This document shows, in pieces, positions 1 to 8,066 of a DNA stretch of 64,000 nucleotides. Where the stretch lies: assembly GCA_900540475.1 (NCBI GenBank), contig UQGG01000034.1:21070-85069 (forward strand), given 5' to 3'. The stretch comes from an uncultured Robinsoniella sp. (GTDB taxonomy: Bacteria > Bacillota > Clostridia > Lachnospirales > Lachnospiraceae). The translations under genes and the position numbers were made by a program. The stretch's first letter is position 1, and each line of letters opens with the position of its first letter. The notes below the pieces were generated by a model. It did no database searches. It was given only the letters and a program-made list of their open reading frames with translations, and was not told where the DNA came from.

Positions 1-2
1 GA

Positions 3-182
3 GAGATAGAGGGAGGAAAAACAGGTTTTACGGATGAGGCAGGGCTTTGTCTGGCAAGTCTGGCTAATATCAATGGCAGAGAATATATTCTGGTTACGGC
101 AGGAGCCGAAGGAAACCATGAGACCGATCCCTATCATGTAGAAGATGCCCGTTTTATCTATAATCAGCTGGGAGGGATATAA
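3..182 (+). CDS. D-alanyl-D-alanine carboxypeptidase (peptidase S11), C-terminal fragment cut by the window edge
   Basis: Reading from base 3, the frame is open for 59 residues to a TAA at 180-182; the start lies outside the window. It contains GGKTGFT followed by A-G-L-C-L-A-S, the KTG box and following strand of penicillin-binding S11 carboxypeptidases, which trim the terminal D-Ala from peptidoglycan stem peptides outside the membrane. The protein stops about 50 residues after the KTG box. It therefore lacks the extra C-terminal beta domain that the two full-length S11 enzymes at 23.9 and 28.4 kb carry. The family call rests on this one motif region only. Confidence 0.75.
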   Translation, partial: EIEGGKTGFTDEAGLCLASLANINGREYILVTAGAEGNHETDPYHVEDARFIYNQLGGI

Positions 183-253
183 ATAAATGGTAAGAGATGA
201 GATTCACAGACAGTTCCAAATCCGGTCCTTTTCTTTAAAATTATAAAAAACAA

Positions 254-282
254 TTGACAATAAGCGCAGATTGATATATGAT
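254..282 (+). promoter_or_regulatory. Upstream sigma-A-type promoter in the recA leader
   Basis: TTGACA at 254-259 and TATGAT at 277-282 are separated by 17 bp, a near-consensus vegetative promoter. It lies 211 bp before recA and could give a second, longer recA transcript. A short stem (CGGC/GCCG near 333-345) follows it. Confidence 0.6.
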
Positions 283-416
283 ATGAGAATATTCTTTTGT
301 GATACAAACGAAAATCACAAATTCTTATTATCAACGGCATTTCGCCGATTTTCACAGTGTATATCAATTATAGAAAAAGGGGTGGCGCTTATGGTTTAGA
401 TTGTTTTAAATAATGG

Positions 417-445
417 TTGACATTTTGTCCGAAATATAATAGTAT
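417..445 (+). promoter_or_regulatory. recA proximal promoter
   Basis: TTGACA at 417-422, 17-bp spacer, TAGTAT at 440-445. The predicted transcription start, about 452, lies just before the LexA-like box at 458-471, so a repressor bound there would block this promoter. Confidence 0.6.
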
Positions 446-457
446 GGGTATAGAAAA

Positions 458-471
458 CGAACATAAGTTTG
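458..471 (+). promoter_or_regulatory. LexA (SOS) box before recA
   Basis: CGAACATAAGTTTG matches the Firmicute LexA box CGAAC-N4-GTTCG with one mismatch in the right half. It sits between the proximal promoter and the recA ribosome binding site, as expected for SOS control of recA. Confidence 0.75.
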
Positions 472-493
472 CAAATTAAAGGAGATATATATT

Positions 494-1540
494 ATGGGTC
501 AGCAGGAAGATAGATTAAAAGCCCTTGATGCGGCAATTGGTAAGATTGAGAAAGACTTTGGTAAAGGGGCTATCATGAAGTTGGGAGAGTCCGGCGTAAA
601 TATGAATGTAGAGACGATTCCAACCGGTTCTCTGAGTCTGGATATTGCACTTGGATTAGGCGGGATTCCAAAGGGAAGAATCGTTGAGGTATATGGACCG
701 GAGTCCAGTGGTAAAACCACAGTTGCGTTACATATGGTTGCAGAAGTTCAGAAAATAGGCGGTATAGCAGGATTTATTGATGCAGAACATGCATTAGATC
801 CTGCATATGCTAAAAATATAGGTGTTGATATTGACAATTTATACATTTCACAGCCGGATAACGGAGAGCAGGCGCTGGAAATTACAGAGACCATGGTACG
901 TTCCGGAGCAGTTGATATTATTATTGTCGATTCCGTTGCTGCATTGGTACCGAAGGCAGAAATCGATGGTGATATGGGAGACAGCCACGTTGGTCTGCAG
1001 GCTCGTCTGATGTCACAGGCACTTCGTAAATTAACTGCAGTAATCAGTAAATCAAATTGTATTGTAATCTTTATCAACCAGCTTCGTGAAAAAGTCGGCG
1101 TTATGTTTGGAAGTCCCGAGACAACCACCGGCGGACGTGCATTAAAGTTCTATTCCTCCATTCGTTTGGATGTACGAAGAATTGAAGCTTTAAAGCAGAG
1201 CGGAGAAGTAGTTGGTAACAGAACACGTATTAAAGTAGTAAAGAATAAGATCGCACCTCCTTTCAAAGAAGCTGAATTTGATATCATGTTTGGACAGGGA
1301 ATATCAAAAGAAGGAGATGTTCTGGATTTGGCTGCAAATCTGGGAATTGTAAATAAGAGTGGTGCATGGTATGCATATAATGATGCCAAGATTGGTCAGG
1401 GCCGTGAAAATTCCAAGACTTATTTAAAAGAAAATCAGGATATTCTTGCAGAAATTGAACAAAAAGTAAGAGTAAATTATGGATTGGCTGAAGGTTCCGA
1501 GGAGGAAGTACCGGTTAAGGAAGAGATTACTGAGGAATAA
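494..1540 (+). CDS. recA: Recombinase RecA
   Basis: 348 residues, the usual length. RecA coats single-stranded DNA, drives strand exchange in recombinational repair and promotes LexA self-cleavage. The Walker A motif GPESSGKTT is at residues 68-76, the Walker B strand IIIVDSVAALVP near 140, and the FINQLREKVGVMFG / TTTGGRALKF region (loop 2 area) near 195-220. The acidic C-terminal tail (EEEVPVKEE) is typical. The ATG at 494 follows an AAAGGAGA ribosome binding site at 478-485. It is preceded by two promoters and a LexA box, and recX follows 76 bp downstream, the normal pairing with its modulator. Confidence 0.98.
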   Translation: MGQQEDRLKALDAAIGKIEKDFGKGAIMKLGESGVNMNVETIPTGSLSLDIALGLGGIPKGRIVEVYGPESSGKTTVALHMVAEVQKIGGIAGFIDAEHALDPAYAKNIGVDIDNLYISQPDNGEQALEITETMVRSGAVDIIIVDSVAALVPKAEIDGDMGDSHVGLQARLMSQALRKLTAVISKSNCIVIFINQLREKVGVMFGSPETTTGGRALKFYSSIRLDVRRIEALKQSGEVVGNRTRIKVVKNKIAPPFKEAEFDIMFGQGISKEGDVLDLAANLGIVNKSGAWYAYNDAKIGQGRENSKTYLKENQDILAEIEQKVRVNYGLAEGSEEEVPVKEEITEE

Positions 1541-1616
1541 GTGTGAAAGAAAATCGCTTTCAAACTACTAATTAAGGAATAGCGCAAACTAGCTTGTGCT
1601 ACTCAGGGGAATAAAG
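1541..1616 (+). repeat. Dispersed intergenic repeat, family 1, copy A (between recA and recX)
   Basis: The whole recA-recX gap is one copy of a repeat also found at 21380, 39264 and 40153. It starts right after the recA stop codon with GTGTGAAAG, holds a GAAAG/CTTTC stem (1545-1561) and a second stem AGCGCAA/TTGTGCT (1581-1600), and ends with CAGGGGAATAA, which is the recX ribosome binding site. No coding potential is seen. Confidence 0.8.
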
Positions 1617-2225
1617 ATGATTATTACGAATATAGAGGCGGTTACAAAAGCAAAAAGCCGCGTATATATCGATGAGCAGCTTGCATTTGTGTTATACAAA
1701 GGCGAGCTGTCTCGTTATAAGATTAAAAAAGATAAAGAAATCAGCGATGAGACTTATCGAGAAATTATCGAAGAAGTGCTGACCAAAAGAGCAAAGGTCA
1801 GATGCATTTATTTACTGAAATCCATGGATCGGACAGAGTACCAGCTTCGTACGAAGTTAAAACAGGGCGGTTACCCTGACGAAGCCATTGATGGGGCAAT
1901 CGACTATGTAAAGAATCTGCATTATATAGATGATAACCGTTATGCGCAGTACTATATAGACGGAAGGACCGGAAGTAAGAGCAAGCAGCAAATCACACAG
2001 GACTTGCTGCGAAGAGGAATTTCCAAAGAACTGATTCAAAGTATCTATGAGCAGAAGGAGCCGGAAGACGAGACAGAGCAGATCCGTAAATGGGTGGAAA
2101 AGAAAAGAGTAGACTTAGAAACAGCAGATTCCAAAGAGATTAACAGGCTTTATGGATTCTTAATGAGAAAAGGTTTCCAAGCCAGTGATATCAGTAGAGT
2201 AATCCGTGGAAGAGAATATGATTAG
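1617..2225 (+). CDS. recX: Regulatory protein RecX
   Basis: 202 residues from the ATG at 1617. A GTG at 1596 is also in frame but has no ribosome binding site, whereas AGGGGA at 1605-1610 sits 6 bases before the ATG. RecX proteins bind RecA filaments and tune their activity. The sequence has the tandem three-helix repeats of the family, for example the motif around DRTEYQLRTKLKQGGY and the following Y-V-K-N-L-H-Y-I-D-D-N-R-Y-A segment. The basic extended N-terminus with I-T-N-I-E-A is the longer Firmicute form. Location just after recA supports the call. Confidence 0.93.
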   Translation: MIITNIEAVTKAKSRVYIDEQLAFVLYKGELSRYKIKKDKEISDETYREIIEEVLTKRAKVRCIYLLKSMDRTEYQLRTKLKQGGYPDEAIDGAIDYVKNLHYIDDNRYAQYYIDGRTGSKSKQQITQDLLRRGISKELIQSIYEQKEPEDETEQIRKWVEKKRVDLETADSKEINRLYGFLMRKGFQASDISRVIRGREYD

Positions 2226-2250
2226 AGACCGTTACACAGCGGTCTTTCAT
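2226..2250 (+). terminator. Probable terminator after recX
   Basis: AGACCG (2226-2231) pairs with CGGTCT (2240-2245) around an 8-base loop, followed by a short T-rich stretch. The T run is weak, so termination may be partial. Confidence 0.5.
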
Positions 2251-2316
2251 TGTGTTTCGGGATTTTTTTACAGGTATCATTTACTGAAATTATCCAGAAA
2301 TTTTTGGAAATTTTTC

Positions 2317-2344
2317 TTGATTTTTAAATAATTCGTGCTATACT
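2317..2344 (+). promoter_or_regulatory. Promoter of tRNA-Gly
   Basis: TTGATT at 2317-2322 and TATACT at 2339-2344 with a 16-bp spacer, ending 8 bases before the mature tRNA 5' end. Confidence 0.6.
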
Positions 2345-2352
2345 AGTCATAT

Positions 2353-2423
2353 GCAGATATGGTTCATCGGTAGAACGTTGGCTTCCCAAGCCGAAGAGGG
2401 GGGTTCGACTCCCCTTATCTGCT
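2353..2423 (+). tRNA. tRNA-Gly (anticodon CCC)
   Basis: 71 bases fold as a cloverleaf: acceptor GCAGATA/TATCTGC, a D arm GTTC/GAAC with GGTA in its loop, an anticodon loop TTCCCAA giving CCC, and a T arm with TTCGACT. The discriminator base is T, usual for glycine tRNAs. The 3' CCA is not encoded. It stands alone with its own promoter and terminator. Confidence 0.95.
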
Positions 2424-2429
2424 CACAAA

Positions 2430-2457
2430 AGTGCCTGATTTACAGGCGCTTTTTTTC
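2430..2457 (+). terminator. Terminator after tRNA-Gly
   Basis: AGTGCCTG (2430-2437) pairs with CAGGCGCT (2443-2450) around ATTTA and is followed directly by a run of seven T. Confidence 0.85.
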
Positions 2458-2567
2458 GTTTGTGTCGCAATTTACCGGAAAAAATCGCTAGAAAATCCTG
2501 TCAAAATAGTAGTTTTTAAATCAAAAAAAGAAATTTGGTCAATGTTATAAGGTTTCTATGTTTTATG

Positions 2568-2596
2568 TTGACTTCTTTGTGAAAATAGTATAAAAT
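2568..2596 (+). promoter_or_regulatory. rny promoter
   Basis: TTGACT at 2568-2573, 17-bp spacer, TAAAAT at 2591-2596, about 47 bp before the rny start codon. Confidence 0.65.
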
Positions 2597-2643
2597 TAGT
2601 ATGTTGTATTTGTACAATGAAAATTAAATAAGGAGGTGCTCCT

Positions 2644-4197
2644 GTGCCGAGTGCAATGTGGTTTGTCATTGCTGTTGTAATCATAGTGATTATAGCTATT
2701 ATTACTTGGTTTGCTGCGATTTCATATAGAAAGAAAATTGTCGAAGAAAAGATCGGCAGTGCAGACGAGAAAGCAAGAAAAATAATAGATGATGCATTAA
2801 AAGTTGCGGAGACGAAGAAACGGGAAGCTTTACTTGAGGCCAAAGAAGAGTCATTAAAGACGAAAAATGAACTCGACAAAGAAACAAAAGAGCGAAGAGC
2901 AGAGTTACAGCGTTATGAGAAAAGAGTACTGTCAAAGGAAGAATCTATTGACAAGAAAGCGGATGCAATTGAACGCAGAGAATCAGGATTAACAGCAAAA
3001 GAAGAAGAGTTAAAGAAAAAGAGTGTTGAAATTGAAAAGATTGGTGAAAAGAGAGTACAGGAACTGGAAAGAATCTCAGGCCTAACCTCCGAACAAGCAA
3101 AAGATTATCTTTTAAAAACTGTTGAAGATGAAGTAAAGAGCGATACAGCCCGTATGATTAAAGAAATGGAATGTAGAGCGAAAGAAGAAGCGAACAAAAA
3201 AGCAAAAGAGTACATTGTCACAGCCATTCAAAAATGCGCTGCAGACCACGTAGCAGAGACCACAATCTCTGTAGTACAACTTCCGAATGATGAAATGAAA
3301 GGAAGAATCATTGGTAGAGAGGGAAGAAATATTCGTACCTTAGAAACTTTGACCGGTGTGGATTTGATTATCGATGATACACCAGAAGCAGTAATTTTAT
3401 CAGGCTTTGATCCAATTAGAAGAGAAGTTGCAAGAATAGCACTTGAAAAATTAATTGTAGACGGAAGAATACATCCGGCTAGAATTGAAGAAATGGTAGA
3501 AAAAGCACAAAAAGAAGTAGAAGCAATGATTCGCGAAGAAGGTGAATCGGCAACACTTGAGGTTGGTGTACATGGTATCCATCCTGAGTTAGTACGTTTA
3601 CTTGGAAGAATGAAATTTAGAACCAGCTATGGCCAGAATGCTTTGAAGCACTCCATAGAAGTGGCACAATTGTCAGGTCTATTAGCAGGAGAAATCGGCG
3701 TAGATGTCAGAATGGCAAAACGCGCAGGTTTATTGCATGACATTGGTAAATCCATTGACCATGAAATCGAAGGTTCTCATATTCAGATTGGTGCAGACTT
3801 ATGTAAGAAGTATAAAGAGTCCGCAACCGTTATCAATGCAGTAGAATCTCATCATGGCGATGTAGAACCGGAATCCTTGATTGCATGTATTGTACAAGCA
3901 GCAGATACTATTTCTGCAGCACGTCCGGGTGCAAGAAGAGAGACTCTGGAAACATATACAAACAGATTAAAACAGTTAGAGGATATTACAAATACCTTCA
4001 AAGGGGTAGATAAGTCTTTTGCAATTCAAGCGGGTAGAGAGATTCGCGTAATGGTAGTTCCAGACGTAATCAGTGATAACGACATGGTTCTGTTAGCAAG
4101 AGATATTTCAAAACAGATCGAAGCTGAATTGGAATATCCGGGACAGATTAAAGTCAGCGTTATACGTGAAAGTCGTGTAGTTGATTATGCAAAATAG
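2644..4197 (+). CDS. rny: Ribonuclease Y
   Basis: 517 residues, close to the usual 520. RNase Y is the membrane-tethered endonuclease that starts mRNA decay in Firmicutes. An N-terminal membrane helix (about residues 5-26) leads into a long charged coiled coil (about 30-200), then a KH RNA-binding domain with GRIIGREGRNI near 220, then an HD domain with LLHDIGK near 363, whose H-D pair binds the catalytic metals. The start is GTG at 2644, six bases after a very strong AGGAGGTG. Its own promoter and terminator make it a single-gene unit. Confidence 0.97.
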   Translation: MPSAMWFVIAVVIIVIIAIITWFAAISYRKKIVEEKIGSADEKARKIIDDALKVAETKKREALLEAKEESLKTKNELDKETKERRAELQRYEKRVLSKEESIDKKADAIERRESGLTAKEEELKKKSVEIEKIGEKRVQELERISGLTSEQAKDYLLKTVEDEVKSDTARMIKEMECRAKEEANKKAKEYIVTAIQKCAADHVAETTISVVQLPNDEMKGRIIGREGRNIRTLETLTGVDLIIDDTPEAVILSGFDPIRREVARIALEKLIVDGRIHPARIEEMVEKAQKEVEAMIREEGESATLEVGVHGIHPELVRLLGRMKFRTSYGQNALKHSIEVAQLSGLLAGEIGVDVRMAKRAGLLHDIGKSIDHEIEGSHIQIGADLCKKYKESATVINAVESHHGDVEPESLIACIVQAADTISAARPGARRETLETYTNRLKQLEDITNTFKGVDKSFAIQAGREIRVMVVPDVISDNDMVLLARDISKQIEAELEYPGQIKVSVIRESRVVDYAK

Positions 4198-4290
4198 GAA
4201 TCCTGTAAAGCTGCAATAGCAGTGTAGAATACAGTGTATTCCGGATATAAAAGAAGTACGATTACTTATTAATCTATGTAGTTATTATAT

Positions 4291-4333
4291 AAAGTGTGTC
4301 ACGATAATTTTATTATCGGTGATGCACTTTTTT
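4291..4333 (+). terminator. Terminator after rny
   Basis: AAAGTG-T-GTCACGATAAT pairs with ATTATCGGTGAT-G-CACTTT across a TTT loop, then a T run. The 93 bases between rny and this stem show no gene. Confidence 0.85.
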
Positions 4334-4386
4334 ATCTTTAAAAATAAATGGTGTGGAATACATGATTGCAGAAGGGAGGGGAATAT

Positions 4387-6180
4387 TTGAAAATCAGGAC
4401 AAAAAAGCCATTGGCAATTCTAATCGGTATTTTATTAATATGTGCTGTATGTCTTTTGATAATGACCTTAAATGAAGAAAAGCAGTATAGAGAAGCGGGA
4501 CATGATTTAAAAAGGGTTTCCTTTACTGGAACCTATCACAGTGATTCTAATCCGGAGCCAAAAGAATATAACAGTAGTACACTTATAGATGCAAATGAGA
4601 ACAGCAGCGTCACATTATTGGGACGTTTTGATCAGGAGCTGAAAGAAAGCCAGGGTTTGTTGTTCCGAATCCCCAATTTACGGGTGAAAATATATAAAGA
4701 TGAAAAACAGATTTATTCTTTTGGGGAATCCGGAACCTATCCTCCATTTTCAAAATCCCCCGGAAATACATGGGATATCTTTCGTTCGCCTGGTATTCAG
4801 ACCAGTGACCAGATACGGATAGAGCTGGAAAATATTTATCCAAACAACGTTAAAACAGTATATCATCTTTTTATAGATCAAATTTTGTCAGGAGACTCCG
4901 GAAGTTTATTTCATGCAATTTTTCCCAGGGTAGGATTGTCGGTATTTTTGGGCGGGGGTGTTTTTTTATTGGGATGCCTTTTGCTGATTATCTTATTTTT
5001 TCTCTGGGTAATGAAAACGCCTTTTTCCAGAAAACCTTTTTATTTCGCCCTATTTGCTATTATAACCGGTTTGTGGTTTTTCTTCGACTTTAAAATTATA
5101 TCGCTGATCATTCCCTATAATATATTTAACAATATACTGAGTATGATCTGCCTGTCTATAGTCATGCCACTGTTTGGAATGTATATTCTGGAATTTTTGA
5201 GTGGGAAGAGCAGAATTCCATTAACGGCGAGCATCTATGTACAGATTGGATTCGTGTTTTATTATTTAATTTGTCAGGGAATGGGCGTTTCTGATGGTTA
5301 CGATCTGCTTACGCCGCTTTTAATAATTATGGGGAGCAGTATTGTAATTATTTATGGATGCCTCATCTATGAAACTGTTTGTAATAAAAATACGGAAACG
5401 AAATTTTTATTGCTGGTAAGCAGTATCTTGTTGTTATGTAGTTTTGATGTGGTAAATTATTTTACAAATTATACGCCGTCTTATGTCATGACAAAAATTT
5501 CCTATGGCTTGTTTATGCTGATTCAATTTTTTTATATGCTGCGCTGTATACAAATCAATATAAATGATATTAAAAACGCAAGGATATTGGAAGTAGAATT
5601 GGCACAAAACCGCATAGCTATTGCGATCAGTCAAATCCAGCCACATTTTCTTTATAACTCCCTGACTGCGATCAAGCAGCTGTGTGTAATTGATCCTGCC
5701 AGGGCAGAGCAGGCAGTGGGAGATTTTGCGGACTTTTTGCGGGAGAACCTGGATTCCCTGTCCAGTTCGTGTCTCATTTCATTTCAAAAGGAACTGAATC
5801 ATATTAAAAATTATCTGGCGCTGGAACAGCTTCGATTTGGCAGCCGGTTGAGTGTATGCTATGACATTGAGACCTGTGATTTTAAATTACCTTCATTGTC
5901 TATTCAGCCTTTAGTGGAAAACGCAGTACGATACGGAATAACGAAAAAACCTGAGGGCGGTATCATTACCATTTCAACAAAAAGTGTCCAGGGAGTAATC
6001 ATGATAACGGTTGCTGATGACGGAGCAGGCTTTGACCTGTACCATAAAAAAGAGGATGGACGCTCCCACATTGGAATCGAAAATGTGAAGAACCGGCTGA
6101 AAGCCCAGTGTAATGGGGAGCTGACCATAGAAAGTGAATTGGGAAAGGGGACAGTCGTGACCATACTAATTCATAAATAA
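4387..6180 (+). CDS. LytS/YesM-type sensor histidine kinase with extracytoplasmic sensor and seven-helix membrane domain
   Basis: 597 residues from a TTG at 4387, chosen because GGGAGGGG at 4373-4380 sits 6 bases before it. An N-terminal helix (about 8-28) is followed by an outside region of about 150 residues with a beta-rich jelly-roll look, then about seven membrane helices (about 180-385). The arrangement resembles 7TMR-DISM receptors. The cytoplasmic half has the His_kinase box QIQPHFLYN (His near 424) and an ATPase domain with PLVENAVRYGI near 508 and DDGAGF. Such kinases usually phosphorylate LytTR or AraC-type regulators, but no response regulator lies beside it, so its partner is elsewhere. 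The signal sensed is unknown. Confidence 0.88.
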   Translation: MKIRTKKPLAILIGILLICAVCLLIMTLNEEKQYREAGHDLKRVSFTGTYHSDSNPEPKEYNSSTLIDANENSSVTLLGRFDQELKESQGLLFRIPNLRVKIYKDEKQIYSFGESGTYPPFSKSPGNTWDIFRSPGIQTSDQIRIELENIYPNNVKTVYHLFIDQILSGDSGSLFHAIFPRVGLSVFLGGGVFLLGCLLLIILFFLWVMKTPFSRKPFYFALFAIITGLWFFFDFKIISLIIPYNIFNNILSMICLSIVMPLFGMYILEFLSGKSRIPLTASIYVQIGFVFYYLICQGMGVSDGYDLLTPLLIIMGSSIVIIYGCLIYETVCNKNTETKFLLLVSSILLLCSFDVVNYFTNYTPSYVMTKISYGLFMLIQFFYMLRCIQININDIKNARILEVELAQNRIAIAISQIQPHFLYNSLTAIKQLCVIDPARAEQAVGDFADFLRENLDSLSSSCLISFQKELNHIKNYLALEQLRFGSRLSVCYDIETCDFKLPSLSIQPLVENAVRYGITKKPEGGIITISTKSVQGVIMITVADDGAGFDLYHKKEDGRSHIGIENVKNRLKAQCNGELTIESELGKGTVVTILIHK

Positions 6181-6263
6181 TAAGGGGATCTGGTGAATTC
6201 ATACGCATAAAATGGATATAGCAGGCATATAATAATACCATAATTAACCATAGGAGGCGTAAA

Positions 6264-6500
6264 ATGGCAAGAGGACCAAGAAAGAAATTAGATGATCAGA
6301 TCAGGAATGTGGACGAGCAGGTAGCAAAAGCCAGTAGAAAACTGGACGAGCTATTGGCATTAAAAGAATCATTAGAACAGCAAAAACGGGAAGAAGAAGT
6401 AGGAAGACTATATAATCTTATGGTGGAGAACGGGAAAACCCTGGAAGAGGTTGAGCAGATGATCCTTGTCTCAGCAGCCCCTCAGGAGGATATTGCATAA
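6264..6500 (+). CDS. Small charged coiled-coil protein of unknown function
   Basis: 78 residues; ATG at 6264 after TAGGAGGCG (6251-6259). It opens with a basic R-G-P-R-K-K stretch resembling an AT-hook-like arm. A predicted coiled coil of about 45 residues follows (KLDDQIRNVDEQVAKASRK onward), and it ends in an acidic helix. The pattern recalls small DUF4315-type proteins of Lachnospiraceae, but I cannot assign it. It follows the sensor kinase by 83 bp and has its own strong ribosome binding site and terminator. It could bind nucleic acid through the basic arm; that is inference only. Confidence 0.75.
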   Translation: MARGPRKKLDDQIRNVDEQVAKASRKLDELLALKESLEQQKREEEVGRLYNLMVENGKTLEEVEQMILVSAAPQEDIA

Positions 6501-6511
6501 AAAGTGTAAAT

Positions 6512-6545
6512 AAAAAGACAGCCAAATCAGCTGTCTTTCTTTTTC
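6512..6545 (+). terminator. Terminator after the coiled-coil protein gene
   Basis: AAAGACAGC (6514-6522) pairs with GCTGTCTTT (6530-6538) around a 7-base loop, followed by CTTTTTTC. Confidence 0.88.
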
Positions 6546-6585
6546 GTGAGTATATTAATACTTCTTATGCAATTTATAAAATATT

Positions 6586-7220
6586 CATCATTTGTATGTT
6601 ATCGTAAGTGATTTTAGAATCTCAGTCATTTTCTTAGGTGTATCTTAACTTTTCATCCGTATATTATTGTATATGAATTTCAAGTCAATGTATATCGTAA
6701 GTATATATCAATTTATTTATCATCTGTAAGCTATCGCAAGTAATTCAAAATTTCGACATCATCCTGCGTGTTTATCAATTCCTCATCTGTAAGCTATCGA
6801 AAGTAAATCCAAATTCAACATCATCTTAAGTGTTTATCAATTCATCATCTGTAAGCTATCGAAGGTAAATCCAAATTCAACATCATCTTAAGTGTTTATC
6901 AATTCCTCATTTGTAAGCTATCGAAAGTAAATCCAAATTCAATATCATCCTAAGTGTTTAAAAATTCCTCATCTGTAAGTTATCAAAAGTAATTTCAGAA
7001 TTTCAATTATTATCTTAAGTATGTTTTGTAAATATCATCTGTAAACTGTCATATGTGATTCTAAAAATATCATCTTAAGTACTTTTCATTTCATCATTCG
7101 TAAGTTATCTTTTGAATTTTAAAATCTCAATCATTATCTTAAGTGATCCATTCCATCATATGTAAGTTATCTTGTGTACTTTGTCAGATAGTCTCTGATG
7201 TTATCGTATGTACTTTGCTA
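6586..7220 (+). repeat. Array of about ten degenerate 62-bp tandem repeats, non-coding
   Basis: Units marked by CATCTGTAAG or close variants begin at 6589, 6654, 6721, 6784, 6846, 6908, 6970, 7036, 7095 and 7157, a spacing of 59-67 bp and exactly 62 in the centre. The three units from 6784 to 6970 are almost identical, and similarity falls away towards both ends. Each unit holds three related short motifs: CATCTGTAAG, CTATCGAAAGTAA and CATCTTAAGTG. Degenerate GTATGTACTTTG repeats continue to about 7352. The array is AT-rich, has no credible gene, and lies between a strong terminator and the gene at 7519. Confidence 0.85.
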
Positions 7221-7518
7221 AATCTTTTGTTTTAACACCGAATCTTCCGTGTTTTATCCTTTGTACTTTGCTTATCTTTACAGTTAAGCGGTCTTTTGTA
7301 TTCTATAGATTTATCGTTCGTGACATGTATGCCTCGTATGTTTTGTACTTCTTTATAATAAAACAAAATGAGAAAAGAATCAAGAGGAAATTACGGGAAT
7401 TTTGCAGAAATATGAAATTTTCTGTGGAGAAATGGAGATCTGTTTGACGAATTTTGTTCTTCACAGGTCATTTTTAACAGCATATAATAATTGTAAACAG
7501 AAAGTGAGGTTGTTTTAG

Positions 7519-7995
7519 ATGGAAAATGCTAATTACGTTGCTGTATATGGAGTAATTCAGGATATACGGATGTTTGGTAATGAATGCTGTCAGCAGTTCG
7601 TATCAATTTTGACGGATAATGGAGTGGTTAATTTTATTATTTCTCCTAATACCTATGTGGTGAATGAAAAGAGACTGCGCAGGGGCATGAATGTGGCTGC
7701 TTTTTATGATGCCAATCTTCCGGTGCCGCTGATTTATCCTCCACAGTATCAGGCTGTAATTATTACGGAGAGAAGACCCCAGGAAAATGTAATGTTTGAT
7801 TATTTTAATAATCGCCTGGAAGCAGTGAATAATTCCTTGAAATTAAACGTTGGACGTGGTACAGATGTAGTGACTCCAAACGGGCAGAGGTTTACATGCA
7901 GTCTACAGAATCGTTTGCTGATTGTATTTTATGGAGCTACAACCAGGAGTATTCCGCCCCAGACAACACCCAATAAAATAATCGTAATGTGTTGA
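7519..7995 (+). CDS. Conserved-looking protein of unknown function
   Basis: 158 residues; ATG at 7519 after AAAGTGAGG (7501-7509). No signal peptide or membrane helix. The sequence is rich in beta-strand-forming stretches (YVAVYGVIQDIRMFG; QRFTCSLQNRLLIVFYGAT) and has a proline-rich middle and end, which could be an OB-like or small beta barrel fold. I do not recognise the family. Codon use is like the neighbours and the gene has a proper ribosome binding site, so I think it is real. Nothing in the context (repeat array before, spoIIM after) fixes a role. Confidence 0.7.
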   Translation: MENANYVAVYGVIQDIRMFGNECCQQFVSILTDNGVVNFIISPNTYVVNEKRLRRGMNVAAFYDANLPVPLIYPPQYQAVIITERRPQENVMFDYFNNRLEAVNNSLKLNVGRGTDVVTPNGQRFTCSLQNRLLIVFYGATTRSIPPQTTPNKIIVMC

Positions 7996-8020
7996 TCCGG
8001 CTTTTCTTGTTATGATATGG

Positions 8021-8060
8021 ACATTCCCGGCATAGAATAATAGTAAAGGGCCGGGAGTGT
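8021..8060 (+). promoter_or_regulatory. Hairpin covering the spoIIM ribosome binding site
   Basis: ACATTCCCGGC (8021-8031) pairs with GCCGGGAGTGT (8050-8060), 11 pairs with one G-T wobble, around an 18-base loop. The 3' arm contains GGGAG, the only ribosome binding site for the ATG at 8067, so folding would hide it. Confidence 0.6.
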
Positions 8061-8066
8061 TTAAAG

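Noticed and set aside
435..440. TATAAT at 435-440 as the recA -10
   Set aside because: It is only 12 bp from the TTGACA; TAGTAT at 440-445 gives 17 bp.
6586..7220. CRISPR array
   Set aside because: Units are adjacent and similar along their whole length, with no unique spacers; no cas genes are present.
7208..7447. A 79-residue plus-strand frame after the tandem array
   Set aside because: It lies in decayed repeat sequence, has no ribosome binding site and shows no domain; codon use is unlike real genes here.
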